The notes: generated by a model not told the origin, from the letters alone. DNA of 53,602 nt from Bryobacterales bacterium (GCA_026713545.1 JAPOOG010000060.1:1-53602); one strand, 5' to 3'; counted from the stretch's first letter, positions 16,131-25,152 are shown. Numbers and translations are program-made.

Positions 16131-17231
16131 TCAGATGGTAAGGCGGGCCCAACGGGTGTGAGTCACGCCGCCTGACGTGCACCAGAAAAACGTGAGTATG
16201 GCGCCGTCACGAAGAACAATGCCCTTCGGTTTGCCGAACCCGATCAACAGGTGCTCGGCAAGGAAGTTGTCGTGGTCGGTCTTGCCGAGGGTGGCCTCCG
16301 CGCCGGCGTCGAAGACGACCACTTCGTTCTCCACATCGAAATGAGACAGGTCTTCGGTTACGGCGACCCGCACTCCCTGGGGGGCGTGGCGGTAGTTGTA
16401 GATGGCGGCGACGCGTCCGTCCGGCAACGGGATGGGTGTGCAGACCTGTCCGCGAAGGTTTGTCGGCCACGGCTTGGACCACGAACGGCCCTCATCGCTT
16501 GAGACGACCCAATGGTTGACCAGGTCCTCCGAAGTGCCGTACAAGTGGGTCCAGAGCATCGTGTAGATTCGTCCATCGGGAAGCCGGGCGTTCATTTGAT
16601 CCCACCACAGGCAACGACCCGTCCGGTCATCGGCAACGACCGTGAATTCACCCCAGGTCTCGCCTTGATCGGCGGAGAAGACCGCCGCGGCCTTTTGGTC
16701 GGGCGGTCCCTGATAACCTTCCGGCTTCCAGGTCTCGAGCGGATACATCCAGCGATCCGCGGCAAGCTGCGACAAGTCGCCGGCCTTGTTCCAGGTGTAT
16801 CGGTCCGGTTCTAGATCGACGGGAACGACTTGCGGCGCAGACCAGCTCCTCCCGTCATCCTCCGACCAGAAGAGAATCATCTCGGGCCGCTGCAATGCTT
16901 CGGAATCCGGGTCGAACAGCTTGCTTTCTCCCGCCTCGAAGCGGGTCGCTGTCATGACGAGACGCCCGTCAGGGACCTCCTGGATGTCGGGCCCGCGGTA
17001 GGACCAGCCGTCATGGGGAGGGGCGCCGTCGTGAATGGAGCCCTGGTTATGCCAAGTGCGGCCGCCGTCGGAACTCCGCAAAACCTCGATGTGATTGTCA
17101 GGCGCGCCGAGTTCGCGGCCCACGTGCTGGCAGGCGATCAGCGAGCCGTCGCCGAGCTCGGTGATCGACGGCATGTAGGATCCCCGGCCGGGGACCCTCG
17201 AGAGAATGCCTTCATCGATGATTTCGAGCAT
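16131..17231 (-). CDS. Sialidase/BNR-repeat exo-glycosidase-like protein
   Basis: A 366-residue six-bladed beta-propeller of the sialidase (neuraminidase) superfamily. Four Asp-box motifs are visible: SSDGGRTW, SEDDGRSW, SADQGETW and SSDEGRSW. RGPDIQEVPDGRLVM and MNARLPDGRIYTMLW are typical blade segments. No signal peptide is evident, so it is probably cytosolic or its start is misplaced. True sialidases carry an arginine triad, which I cannot assign with confidence. It sits upstream of, and 9 bp from, the N-acyl-D-amino-acid deacylase and is probably co-transcribed. Together they suggest breakdown of acylated sugars or amino acids. Confidence 0.8.
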   Translation of the reverse strand: MLEIIDEGILSRVPGRGSYMPSITELGDGSLIACQHVGRELGAPDNHIEVLRSSDGGRTWHNQGSIHDGAPPHDGWSYRGPDIQEVPDGRLVMTATRFEAGESKLFDPDSEALQRPEMILFWSEDDGRSWSAPQVVPVDLEPDRYTWNKAGDLSQLAADRWMYPLETWKPEGYQGPPDQKAAAVFSADQGETWGEFTVVADDRTGRCLWWDQMNARLPDGRIYTMLWTHLYGTSEDLVNHWVVSSDEGRSWSKPWPTNLRGQVCTPIPLPDGRVAAIYNYRHAPQGVRVAVTEDLSHFDVENEVVVFDAGAEATLGKTDHDNFLAEHLLIGFGKPKGIVLRDGAILTFFWCTSGGVTHTRWARLTI

Positions 17232-17478
17232 CGCGACCGACTATGGTAACGCGGCGGCGCTTCGGCGTGGAGTTCCGGGCACCGAGCCGGTCTCGAATCC
17301 GTGGCCCTTCCTGCCCCTTCAATCGGACCAGCCGCAGTTGGGGCTCCTCTCGCTGACAGCAGGCTCAACAATAGGCATTCGCACGACCCACTATGATGGC
17401 GATGGTGAAGAGCAACCTTTTGCCACCCAAGGCATCCCGGTGATCGTCTTCGAAGGAAAAGAGGAGGAAAGAGGATTC

Positions 17479-18729
17479 ATGCGGTTTTGTGCAATGGCAG
17501 TGGTGTTGATGCTGGCGTCCGTCGCGTCAGCCCAGTCAGACGGGTACGACATCTTGCTCAAGGGCGGCCACGTATTCGATCCCAAGAATGACGTTGACGC
17601 CGTTCGTGACATCGCGGTCCGCAAAGGACGGATCGCGGCCATCGGAGAAAACCTGTCCGGCGCGGACGCAAAGATCACCCTCGATGTCTCCGGCCTCTAC
17701 GTGACGCCGGGGTTGATCGACCTCCACTTCCATGCCTTCGCCGGGACGGAGAACAGTTCCATCACGGCCGGGCTGTCGAGCATCTTTCCGGACCACGTTA
17801 CGTTCGGTTCCTGCGTAACGACCGTCGTGGACGTGGGCTCATCCGGATGGCGGAGATTCGAGGATTTCCGCAGAACGGTCATCGATCGCGCCGGCACACG
17901 TGTGCTGGCGATGATCAACATCGCCGGGACCGGAATGATCGACTACGACCTGGAGCAGCATCCGTTGGACCTCGATCCCAGGAAGACGGGTGAAATGGCC
18001 AAGAAGCACGGCGATGTCGTTGTCGGGATCAAGTCGGCGCATTGGCGAGCGCCGACTTTTCTGTCCGTCGAAAGGGCGATCGAGGCGGCCGAGATCGCCG
18101 GCGTGCCCGTCATGGTCGATTTCGGCTACTTCTTGCCCGAACGACCCTATGAGAGGTTGCTGATCGAGGTTCTACGGCCCGGTGATATCAGCACGCACTT
18201 CTATCGCTGGCCGGCGCCGCTGTTGGACGAGAACGAGAAGGTCCGCCCCTATCTCCATCAGGCCCGTGAGAGAGGCGTCAAGTTCGACGTCGGTCACGGC
18301 AGCGGGAGCTTCCATTTCCGTAACGCCGACCCGGCAGTGCGTCAAGGTTTTTGGCCCGACTCGATCTCGACCGATTGGCATCGGGGATCGAACAATGGCG
18401 CCATGATCGATATGGTCAGTGTAATGTCGAAATTCCTGGCCCTGGGTGTTCCCCTTGATGAAGTGATCCGGCGTTCGACGACCAACCCCGCGCTCTTGGT
18501 CAATCGCCCGGAACTCGGGCAGATCGCCGTGGGCGCCGAGGCCGACCTCGCCGTTCTACGCCTCGATCGCGGGCGCTTCGGCTTTGTCGATGTCAGGCGC
18601 GGGCGGGTCGAAGGCGGCGAGCGCCTCGGTTGCGAAGTGACGCTTCGGGCCGGACGTGTGGTCTTCGACTACAACGGCCGAGCCGGTGGCCCGTGGCGCA
18701 CGGCGAAGATCGACTACCCCACACGCTGA
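17479..18729 (+). CDS. Exported amidohydrolase/deacetylase-family metallohydrolase
   Basis: A 416-residue protein from ATG 17479, which follows a strong GAGGAGG-type ribosome-binding sequence. The N-terminus is a signal peptide (MRFCAMAVVLMLASVASAQ). The enzyme belongs to the amidohydrolase superfamily: GHVFDPKNDVD, metal site PGLIDLHFHAFAG, a VVVGIKSAH segment with the probable bridging lysine, and DVGHGSGSF, then SISTDWH, for later metal ligands. Members of this deacetylase group act on N-acetyl or cyclic amide substrates; the true substrate is unknown. It is divergent from the sialidase gene, with 247 bp between them likely holding both promoters. Confidence 0.85.
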   Translation: MRFCAMAVVLMLASVASAQSDGYDILLKGGHVFDPKNDVDAVRDIAVRKGRIAAIGENLSGADAKITLDVSGLYVTPGLIDLHFHAFAGTENSSITAGLSSIFPDHVTFGSCVTTVVDVGSSGWRRFEDFRRTVIDRAGTRVLAMINIAGTGMIDYDLEQHPLDLDPRKTGEMAKKHGDVVVGIKSAHWRAPTFLSVERAIEAAEIAGVPVMVDFGYFLPERPYERLLIEVLRPGDISTHFYRWPAPLLDENEKVRPYLHQARERGVKFDVGHGSGSFHFRNADPAVRQGFWPDSISTDWHRGSNNGAMIDMVSVMSKFLALGVPLDEVIRRSTTNPALLVNRPELGQIAVGAEADLAVLRLDRGRFGFVDVRRGRVEGGERLGCEVTLRAGRVVFDYNGRAGGPWRTAKIDYPTR

Positions 18730-18903
18730 AACCTGCGGCCCGTGCGGAGTGCGGCGAACACCCGTGCTCCGTAGGCTCGGGTCTCGCTTTGTAGTGGACT
18801 CGGAACGTCATCGGCCTCGATCTCAGTGACGTGATGCCTCTGGAGGATGTTTCCCGCCGACGGCTTGAACCTACTTGATGGATGCTTGTCCCGCGAACAG
18901 CTC

Positions 18904-20409
18904 TTACTGAACGAACGGCGCCTGATCGCCGGTGCTTTCGATGACGATTTCCACGCGGCGATTCTTTTGACGCGCGGCCGGGCTGTTGTTGTCCGCGATC
19001 GGCTGTGTCTCGCCGAAGCCGAAGGTCGCCATGATCTCGGAGGGAACCCCCGACTCGGCGAGATAGTCCGCGACCGAGAGGGCGCGCCTCTCCGACAATC
19101 GCAGGTTCAGGTCTTCGCTGCCGGTGCTGTCGGTGTGGCCTTCGATGCTGAGCGCGATCTCCGGAGTCACGAGCAGAATCCCCGCGACGCGGCTCAACAC
19201 TTCGCGGGCTCGTGGACGCAGCGTCGAACGCCCCGAGGCGAACAGAATGTCCGGCAGGTTGACGATCACGCCGCGCGCGGTCTCCCTCGTCTCGACGACC
19301 TTGCTGAGCGCTCCTTCGAGACGCTGCCGCGCTTCGTTCGCATAGCGATCGGCTTGCGCTTTGAGCCCCGCCAACCGTCTGGTTTCCGCCTGCGCGGTCT
19401 CCATCATTTCGCGCGCCAGTCGTTGCTGCATCTGCGCTTCGCGCGCGGCTTCTTCGGCTTGGCTCTTGGCTTCCAGGGCCTCCTGGCGCTCGCGGCGCGC
19501 CCTCTCGGCCTCCTCGCGCGCCGCCGCCTCGGCCGCTTCCGCCTCGGCCTTAGCGACCCGCAATCCGGCCAGTTCTTCGCGCTGCGCCTGTTCCTCGGCC
19601 AGCTCGCGGTTGCGAATCGCGGCCTGATACGCCTCGAAACTGAGCCGCACCGCCTTGCGCGCTTCGATCGCAAACAGCTTCTCTTCCATTTCGGGACCGT
19701 AGGCCTCCAGAGCCTTGATGACAGCCTCGCGGGCTCGCGCCAACTCCTCGGGCGCCCAGCGTCCCGCTCCCCGGCGCTCGGCGAGATTCAGAGCGGTCGT
19801 CGCCTGCTGCCGATCGGTCCGGAAGTCGCCCTCGAGGACTGCTTCATCCGCCAGCGTGTCCCGGTCCGCGTTGTAGCGCCCCTCGAACCCGCGGTACTTC
19901 ACAACGGACGACTGCATGATGCTGCCCCGCGTCAGGTTTGATTCGGCGTTTTGCAGCACGACGAAAGAGCTCGGCTCATCGACCAGGAAGTGCGGCTCGG
20001 CGGTGACGAACATGCCGAAGGTGCTCAGCGGGGTCGTCGCGTCAACCCGGCTGCGGTGGCCGCGCTGCAAGAACTCTCCCGCGTTCACCGCAAGGCCTTC
20101 GGGAGAAACCGTCCAGAGCACATAGGTGTTGAAGTCGCCGCCGAACAGGATCGCCGGCTTGAGCTGCTCCAGCTTCACCTCGATCTCGGTCGTTCCGCGC
20201 CGCCGCCGCACCGTCGCCTCGCCCTTCGCGGACGGCAGCCGATCCGTCCCCGCCAGGCGAACTTTTCCTTCCGTCCGTTCCGGAACCGTCACCGCCAGAC
20301 TCTCGCGCTCAGCAGCAGGCGTCGCCGGCTGCGCGGGAGCGAGACCCGTGACAACAAAAAGGACCACCAGAGCCCTGAACAAACCGCGGAGTTTCTCCAT
20401 GCCGTCCAT
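18904..20409 (-). CDS. OmpA-family outer membrane/peptidoglycan-binding protein
   Basis: About 501 residues. After a signal peptide (LFRALVVLFVVTGLAPAQP), a novel N-terminal half of about 200 residues is followed by a long alanine- and glutamate-rich coiled coil (about 230-370, with AEEQAQREELAGLRVAKAEA). The C-terminal OmpA domain has ILFASGRSTLRPRAREVLS, the SIEGHTDSTGSEDLN core and AARQKNRRVEIVIE. The OmpA domain binds diaminopimelate in peptidoglycan, and the coiled coil may span the periplasm. The start could be ATG 20409 or 20400; the latter has a better-placed GGATGG. It stands alone and is convergent with the upstream hydrolase gene. Confidence 0.87.
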   Translation of the reverse strand: MDGMEKLRGLFRALVVLFVVTGLAPAQPATPAAERESLAVTVPERTEGKVRLAGTDRLPSAKGEATVRRRRGTTEIEVKLEQLKPAILFGGDFNTYVLWTVSPEGLAVNAGEFLQRGHRSRVDATTPLSTFGMFVTAEPHFLVDEPSSFVVLQNAESNLTRGSIMQSSVVKYRGFEGRYNADRDTLADEAVLEGDFRTDRQQATTALNLAERRGAGRWAPEELARAREAVIKALEAYGPEMEEKLFAIEARKAVRLSFEAYQAAIRNRELAEEQAQREELAGLRVAKAEAEAAEAAAREEAERARRERQEALEAKSQAEEAAREAQMQQRLAREMMETAQAETRRLAGLKAQADRYANEARQRLEGALSKVVETRETARGVIVNLPDILFASGRSTLRPRAREVLSRVAGILLVTPEIALSIEGHTDSTGSEDLNLRLSERRALSVADYLAESGVPSEIMATFGFGETQPIADNNSPAARQKNRRVEIVIESTGDQAPFVQ

Positions 20410-20879
20410 CCGTCTACTAGGATACCGACGTGCCGCGGTCCCATGGGGAATCGGCCCGGATCGTCCGACGATTTTGCCGCCTCTTTCGGACAGCTTCCGG
20501 AGACCCTCAGCGGGGCTCGCACTTTCCAAGGATTTGGCCCTTCTCCTGTGGTGGCGGCTCTTCGACGCACGAGAGCCCACGGGATCGGAGAAACTCTCCG
20601 ATCCGGCGGTTGCGGTTGTCGATGATGCCGGCCGTTTCGGCGGGAGGCGATTCAGGAGTCCGTTGATGCATCGTCATGCAAGCTTGCAATGCCCTCCGGG
20701 GGTACCCACGTTCCCAGGTGCGCTTGTCGTTTGCGGGCAGGATGCCCGCACTCCCAGGGGTGCGCGTGGCCGGCTGCGCGGCTCTAACGGGAATCACGCC
20801 TCCGGAGCATCACCGCAATGCCCCGCCCCGGAAAAGAGACAGCGGTCTGTCTCGGCATTGTACCTTGCGCCGCAGCCAA
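20410..20879. other. Gene-free stretch with a short dispersed repeat
   Basis: No coding region is convincing here. It contains a 27-bp stem-loop repeat (20733-20759) and the putative upstream region of the OmpA gene. Confidence 0.4.
20733..20759 (+). repeat. 27-bp stem-loop repeat, copy 1
   Basis: GCGGGCAGGATGCCCGC (stem GCGGGCA/TGCCCGC) followed by a CTCCCAGGG-type tail. The same 27 bp occurs inverted at 39121-39147 with one mismatch, so it is a dispersed intergenic repeat. Confidence 0.65.
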
Positions 20880-21014
20880 GGAGATTCTACGCCGCACCTC
20901 GCCAAAGATGATCCGTCGAACAAATCGGCGTGGGTTCCGGTTCGCACCAGGATGAGAGCATCGTCCCCCTTGGTCCAGAATCAACAGCCAGTCCGGTTCG
21001 ATATGGCATTCCCA
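20880..21014 (-). pseudogene. YafQ/RelE-type toxin remnant with frameshift
   Basis: On the minus strand one frame gives WECHIEPDWLLILDQGG. After a shift of frame the next reads DDALILVRTGTHADLFDGSS. Together these reproduce the C-terminal signature of YafQ-type mRNA interferases (ECHIEPDWLLIY ... LVRTGSHADLF). No start or N-terminal half is recognisable. The fragment lies 160 bp from an intact higBA pair and close to a relE module, so it is the third toxin sequence within 1.5 kb. Confidence 0.65.
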
Positions 21015-21144
21015 ACAAGGAGGGCACTCACTCGACAAACGGCTCAATCCGTTCCCGCGTGTCGAGGAGTCGCCGGTGTCGGAGTTCCGCGCCATTTTAT
21101 CGCCGCATTGAACAGCCCGTACCGCGTTCCGGAAGCCGAGCTGA

Positions 21145-21173
21145 TTGTAGCCCGATTCGTATCACGATACAAT
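21145..21173 (+). promoter_or_regulatory. higBA promoter with operator-like dyad
   Basis: TTGTAG (21145-21150) and TACAAT (21168-21173) are 17 bp apart. The dyad GTATC-AC-GATAC (21159-21170) overlaps the -10 box, suiting autorepression by HigA. The GTG of higB is only 7 bp beyond the -10 box, implying a leaderless mRNA. Confidence 0.5.
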
Positions 21174-21179
21174 TCAAAC

Positions 21180-21458
21180 GTGCCCAGGTCGTTCCGGCAC
21201 CGAGGCTTGAAACGGCTCTTCGAGCGCGGCGACAAGAGCAAGCTGCGGGCCGATCAAGTAGAGCGGATCGAGGAGATCCTGGCCCGTCTCGATGCTGCTG
21301 TCGGCGCGAAGGATCTGAACACTCCCGGCTACCGCCTGCACCCGCTCAAGGGTGACATGCAGGGCTTCTGGAGTGTTCGGGTTTCCGCCAACGAGAGAAT
21401 CGTGTTCCGCTTTGAGGCCGGCGACGCCTGTGATGTCGACCTGACCGACTACCACTAG
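21180..21458 (+). CDS. higB: HigB-like type II toxin (RelE/ParE superfamily)
   Basis: A 92-residue protein from GTG 21180. It reads as a typical HigB: FRHRGLKRLFERGDKSKL at the start, LARLDAA in the middle, and the conserved RLHPLKGDMQGFWSVRV, IVFRFEAGDACDVDLTDYH at the end. HigB toxins cut mRNA on the ribosome and are neutralised by HigA. Earlier in-frame starts would extend into non-homologous, non-coding-like sequence. higA follows after 13 bp with its own ribosome-binding sequence (AGGAGG). Confidence 0.9.
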   Translation: MPRSFRHRGLKRLFERGDKSKLRADQVERIEEILARLDAAVGAKDLNTPGYRLHPLKGDMQGFWSVRVSANERIVFRFEAGDACDVDLTDYH

Positions 21459-21471
21459 GAGGACTCGCGAA

Positions 21472-21738
21472 ATGCCGATGAAGAACCCGCCCCACCCCGG
21501 ACGTGGACTCAGGCAAGACTGTGCAGAGGCAGGACTCAGCGTCACGGCGGCGGCCAGAAAGCTGGGTGTGGCCCGTGTCACCTTGTCCCGCGTGCTGAAC
21601 GCCCAGGCGGGCATCTCGCCCGAGATGGCCTTGAAGCTCGAAGCGGTCGGTTGGTCGAACGCCGATTTCTGGATGCGTCTCCAAGCAGCCTATGACTTGG
21701 CGCAGGCGCGGCTGCGCAGAGAGAGCGAAGCGGCCTGA
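21472..21738 (+). CDS. higA: HigA antitoxin, Xre-type
   Basis: An 88-residue helix-turn-helix protein of the HigA family. It has an N-terminal leader MKNPPHPGRGLRQD, the HTH core LSVTAAARKLGVARVTLSRV, and the family phrase ISPEMALKLEAVGWSNADFWMRLQAAYDL. It neutralises HigB and represses the shared promoter. The toxin-first order is characteristic of higBA. It converges with the next module, with only 10 bp between the two stop codons. Confidence 0.93.
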   Translation: MPMKNPPHPGRGLRQDCAEAGLSVTAAARKLGVARVTLSRVLNAQAGISPEMALKLEAVGWSNADFWMRLQAAYDLAQARLRRESEAA

Positions 21739-21748
21739 GACATGCAGG

Positions 21749-22120
21749 CTAGATCAGATCGTCCATGCCGACGTGCAATGCGTTTGCGAGAGCGGCTAAG
21801 ATCTTGATCGAGCCGGTGCGTTTCCCCGTCTCGATTTGGGAGAGGTACATTGCATTGATGCCGACAGCGGCGGCCAACTGATTCTGGGTCATGCCGCGAT
21901 AGGTGCGGAACACCCGGATCGGATTTTCACCGGCTAAAAGGCGATCCACCACTTCGATGGGGAAAGACTCGCCTCCCTCCGCCTTCGCGCGGTCGTACAG
22001 TTCCTCATCGCTGACCCGTGCGTCAGCATCCTCGTTTACCAGGCGCTCATACTCATGCCATGGGATCACGGCAAAAGCCGGCTGCCCGGTACCGTCAAGA
22101 ATGACTTGCGGCTTGTTCAT
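21749..22120 (-). CDS. Xre-family antitoxin of a RelE-type module
   Basis: A 123-residue protein. The first 35 residues (PQVILDGTGQPAFAVIPWHEYERL) look like the N-terminus of a Phd/YefM-type antitoxin. The C-terminal half is an Xre helix-turn-helix (YRGMTQNQLAAAVGINAMYLSQIETGKRTGS). It pairs with the relE-like gene just upstream (9 bp) and should bind both toxin and promoter. Its TAG stop (21749-21751) abuts GCAGG, as at the ends of the MITE-like element, perhaps a leftover end. Toxin-first order suggests autorepression by the complex. Confidence 0.85.
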   Translation of the reverse strand: MNKPQVILDGTGQPAFAVIPWHEYERLVNEDADARVSDEELYDRAKAEGGESFPIEVVDRLLAGENPIRVFRTYRGMTQNQLAAAVGINAMYLSQIETGKRTGSIKILAALANALHVGMDDLI

Positions 22121-22129
22121 GTTGCTCTC

Positions 22130-22393
22130 CTATCGGTTGTAAGCCTGCCCGCGCGGGGCGACCCGCAGCACGTCGATAACGCGGTCTTGATCGTCCCGTT
22201 CGAAAATGTTCCGCATATCGCCTACGCGCAGACGAAAGCCCGGTCGGCCTTGTAACGTCTTAATATCCATATCCCGCCGGTCGGGGTTCTCGGCCATCTT
22301 TTTCAATTCGTGACGAATGCGTTGACCGTCCCGGGGCGGCATCATTTGCAGCCCCCTGAGGGCTTGTCTCTTGATCGTCAGTTCATACACCAC
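22130..22393 (-). CDS. RelE/ParE-family toxin
   Basis: An 87-residue toxin with a GTG start and an upstream AAGGGAG ribosome-binding sequence. Conserved features are the N-terminal helices with QALRGLQMMPPRDGQRI, the substrate-side LQGRPGFRLRVGDMRNIFE and the C-terminal strand RVIDVLRVAPRGQAY. This is the RelE fold; members either cleave mRNA or, as ParE, inhibit gyrase. The RLRVGDMR pattern favours RelE. The partner antitoxin follows directly, and promoter elements lie just upstream. Confidence 0.9.
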   Translation of the reverse strand: MVYELTIKRQALRGLQMMPPRDGQRIRHELKKMAENPDRRDMDIKTLQGRPGFRLRVGDMRNIFERDDQDRVIDVLRVAPRGQAYNR

Positions 22394-22411
22394 ATCTCCC
22401 TTACCCTCTAA

Positions 22412-22440
22412 TATATAGCAAAAAGCTTTATATTTGTCCA
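22412..22440 (-). promoter_or_regulatory. Promoter of the relE-xre module
   Basis: On the minus strand TGGACA (22440-22435) and TATATA (22417-22412) are separated by 17 bp, in a local AT-rich patch about 20 bp upstream of the GTG of the relE-like toxin. Confidence 0.55.
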
Positions 22441-22928
22441 GTCCACACTATAGCTGTAGGCTTTATAGAGAAGGCAAAAGGCCAAGCCGGCGCAATCTCT
22501 CCAGCCGCGCACACCCCCATGCCGTGGAAGGCGGCGCTCTGAAAGAGCCATACGAGAAGCGAAGGCGCGTGAAGAGCGCCTCGGCCTTGGCAACGGAGCT
22601 GCCTTCCCCGGCGAGGGCAAGGGCAAGATCGAGTGGAGTCCGCAGGCAGAGGCAGCCAAGTCCATTTCATGCAGCGCCCGTTGTTCGAGGCGTTGCTGCG
22701 TGGCGCGCGGGCCGCGTCATCGAGCCCATGCCCCTCCCGATCGCTTCCGCCAGCGCCATGGTTTCCAGCAGGAGCGGTTCGGCGGCATCGTCGTGACCTT
22801 GCGCAGGCGCGATTGGGGCTGATAGAGTTCGGCAAGATTTCCCGGTTCCCGTGCTCCGCTCGCGACGCTTTGGGGACGGCCCGGAACTCGTGACGGGTTG
22901 TCCGCGGCATCCGGAACCTGCGACCGCC
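22441..22928. other. Gene-free stretch before yraN
   Basis: About 490 bp. Long open frames on both strands lack recognisable domains and are proline-, arginine- and serine-rich, as expected of GC-rich non-coding DNA. The left end is AT-rich and carries the relE promoter. Nothing else can be supported. Confidence 0.4.
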
Positions 22929-23375
22929 ATGATGCGATTTCTGCTGGACTCTCTCCGAGGCTTGGCGGACCGCCGCCTGCCCGCTCATCTGCGCGACGCC
23001 CGCCGCGGCGAGGACATCGCCTATCGCCGGCTCACCGAGTTGGGCTATCGGATCGTCGCCCGCAACTATCGCTCACGCACCACGAAGGGTGAGATGGATC
23101 TGATCGGGTGGGACGGAGACCATCTTGCGTTCATCGAAGTGAAAACCCGCGCCGACGAGACCTTCGGCCGTCCCGAGGACGCCGTGGACGGCGCCAAGCG
23201 CCGGCACCTCATCCGCGCGGCCAAGGACTACGTCCGCCGCGCCGGCGTCGACCACAACCGCATGCGGTTCGACATCGTGAGCGTCATCCTCGGACGTGAA
23301 GAGCCGGAGGTGCGCCTGCTCAAAGGCGCTTTTTCTGCGGGAGACACGCGCTGGTCACCCGGCCGCTTCCATTAG
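22929..23375 (+). CDS. yraN: YraN/UPF0102 family nuclease-like protein
   Basis: A 148-residue protein from ATG 22929. It has the UPF0102 signature: RRGEDIAYRRLTELGYRIVA, NYRSRTTKGEMDLIGWDGD and FIEVKTRADETFGRPEDAV. The E-x-D ... E-V-K residues match the catalytic core of the PD-(D/E)xK nuclease/Holliday-resolvase-like fold. Its cellular role is not settled. A second ATG lies 3 nt further on. The gene is intact and convergent with the SelA-like gene. Confidence 0.9.
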   Translation: MMRFLLDSLRGLADRRLPAHLRDARRGEDIAYRRLTELGYRIVARNYRSRTTKGEMDLIGWDGDHLAFIEVKTRADETFGRPEDAVDGAKRRHLIRAAKDYVRRAGVDHNRMRFDIVSVILGREEPEVRLLKGAFSAGDTRWSPGRFH

Positions 23376-23389
23376 CGGCGCAGAAAGTC

Positions 23390-24985
23390 TCAACCCACGC
23401 GCCGCGCCTTCCAGCGGCCCTTGCCGTATTCGCCGAGGCCGAGCTCGCCGCCCATCTCGCCGCCGCGCAACGTGCCCTTGAAGAAGTACCGCATGCGGGC
23501 GGCTTCGTACTTGCCGCGGCTCTCGAAGTACACCTGATCGCCGTCGATCTCGCCCTTGACCTTCCCTTGCGCGATGCGGCCGCGATGCAGTCCGAGGATC
23601 TCGTTCCCCTTGTTCTGGAGATACATCGTGTGGCGGGCTTTGTTGGCCACGTAGTCGATGTCAACCTCCCAGTGCCCATCGAGATTGCCGGACGGGGGCG
23701 CCGGCATTTTCTTCGGCTTTGGGGCGGGCGCGTCCCGAAAGACTTCATACAGCCGTTCGGCAACGACCTTGTAGTCATCCTGGTACATCGCCATGGGGCG
23801 GATGATGAAGTGGTTCGTTTCAGCGCTCGTCGGATCGAGTTCCTTCGGGAAAGCGTGCGTCATGATGCGCGGCTCGCCATAGAGCATTTGCTCGCCGACT
23901 TCACGCGCCGCGAGTCCGATTCTTTTCGTGTCCCACTCGACATGCATCGTCGGGTAATAGCCGGGCCGGGGCGACTCGATCACACGCGCTTCCACGCCGG
24001 GGACCTGAGTGATCCGCTCGATGATGTGCCGGAACCACCGCTTGTACCTGCCGTGCTCATCGGCAATGTTCCGTGTCGTAACGAGCGCCTCCACCGCCGC
24101 GATCAACCCCATCACCTCTTCTTTGCTGACCTTGAGAGGCCGCGCGTAGGTGTGGTGCGGCGCGCTGCCGACATAGGCCGCGCGGGCGAGGTCCTTGCGG
24201 TTGCTCAGCAGCAGTCCGCTGGACTGCGGCCCCTTGACGCTCTTGCCGCCGCTATAGACCACGAGGTCGACGCCGCGGGAAAGAAACGGGTCGGGGATCA
24301 ACGGCAGCTCGGCCGCAGCGTCCACCAGGACCGGCACGCCGTGGTCGTGCGCCGCCTTCACGAACGTCTCGAGCGGGATACGGCTGTCAGGCGCCTGGAT
24401 GCGTTGACCGGCGAAGGCCATGAACGTCTGCGGTCCGAACGCGCGCTCCAGATCTTCCGGCTTGTAGACATCGACCATCTTTGCGCCCGTCATCCGGATC
24501 GCATGGTCGTAGATGGACCGCGACCAGCCGACGGCGACGACTTCGTCCTTGATGCCCTCGGTGTCGGGCAGTTGCTGCAGCGTCTCGATGTCGCCCCCGG
24601 CCATGCAGGCCAGCGTGGCGCAGGTCAGGGCGCCGGCCGCTCCGGTGCTCACCATCGCCGCGGGCACTTCGAGCAGGTCTGCGATGTACGGTCCTGCTTT
24701 TTCCAGAAGCTCCTGCATGTTGACGTGGTAGAACGAGGCCTCATACACCGCCTCCGCGACCCCGGGCAGCGCCGCCGAACCGCCGTTCATCGTGCGCGTC
24801 GACGTCAAGTTGATGAACGGCGTGACGCCGATGCGCTCGTAGACGTTCGGGCCTCTGCCGCGCGTGGGCAGCCGGGCCGCCGCAGCGGCGGTCGAGCTCA
24901 TGAAGCTCGCCGCGGCGACGAACGTGCCGGCCTGAAATACCCCCCGGCGCGAGATGGTTCGGGATTTCGATGTTTTCCGACTCAT
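23390..24985 (-). CDS. Tat-exported SelA-like PLP enzyme with C-terminal beta-rich extension
   Basis: 531 residues from ATG 24985, which has a GAGGAG ribosome-binding sequence. The N-terminus is a Tat signal (SRRGVFQAGTFVAAASFM). The core is a fold-type I PLP domain of the SelA family (INLTSTRTMNGGSAALPGVA, VSTGAAGALTCATLA), with PLP lysine K248 in VVYSGGKSVKGPQSSGLL. SelA itself makes selenocysteyl-tRNA, but exported members act on small amino acids or amino sugars and are not Sec synthases. After about residue 425 a PxPKPKK linker leads to an 85-residue extension (GHWEVDIDYVANKARHTMYL) of lipocalin-like or barrel character, unusual for the family. A 144-bp repeat lies just upstream. Confidence 0.82.
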   Translation of the reverse strand: MSRKTSKSRTISRRGVFQAGTFVAAASFMSSTAAAAARLPTRGRGPNVYERIGVTPFINLTSTRTMNGGSAALPGVAEAVYEASFYHVNMQELLEKAGPYIADLLEVPAAMVSTGAAGALTCATLACMAGGDIETLQQLPDTEGIKDEVVAVGWSRSIYDHAIRMTGAKMVDVYKPEDLERAFGPQTFMAFAGQRIQAPDSRIPLETFVKAAHDHGVPVLVDAAAELPLIPDPFLSRGVDLVVYSGGKSVKGPQSSGLLLSNRKDLARAAYVGSAPHHTYARPLKVSKEEVMGLIAAVEALVTTRNIADEHGRYKRWFRHIIERITQVPGVEARVIESPRPGYYPTMHVEWDTKRIGLAAREVGEQMLYGEPRIMTHAFPKELDPTSAETNHFIIRPMAMYQDDYKVVAERLYEVFRDAPAPKPKKMPAPPSGNLDGHWEVDIDYVANKARHTMYLQNKGNEILGLHRGRIAQGKVKGEIDGDQVYFESRGKYEAARMRYFFKGTLRGGEMGGELGLGEYGKGRWKARRVG

Positions 24986-25008
24986 GGCGATACTCCTCTC
25001 AATACCAC

Positions 25009-25152
25009 GTGCGATGCCCAAGCAAGCCCGCTCGCCTCACAGGGCGGACCTCTCTCCGGCCCGCCCATTCTATCAGGGAGGACGCGGTGATTCGTGTTCC
25101 CTGCCCCGCGGTTCCGCACAAGGCCCGTCAGCGCGGCATATCGTTGCTTCAC
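25009..25152. repeat. 144-bp direct repeat, copy 1
   Basis: Nearly identical to 26743-26886. It begins GTGCGATGCCCAAGCAAGCC and ends near TCGTTGCTTCAC. Read on the minus strand it contains a TGATAGAAT promoter-like box and a GGGCGG/CCGCCC stem, and ends 23 bp before the SelA-like start codon. It may donate a promoter or leader. Confidence 0.8.

Noticed and set aside
22434..22988. Overlapping frames of 85-186 codons on both strands before yraN
   Set aside because: No domain, no ribosome-binding sequence, and composition as expected for GC-rich non-coding DNA.
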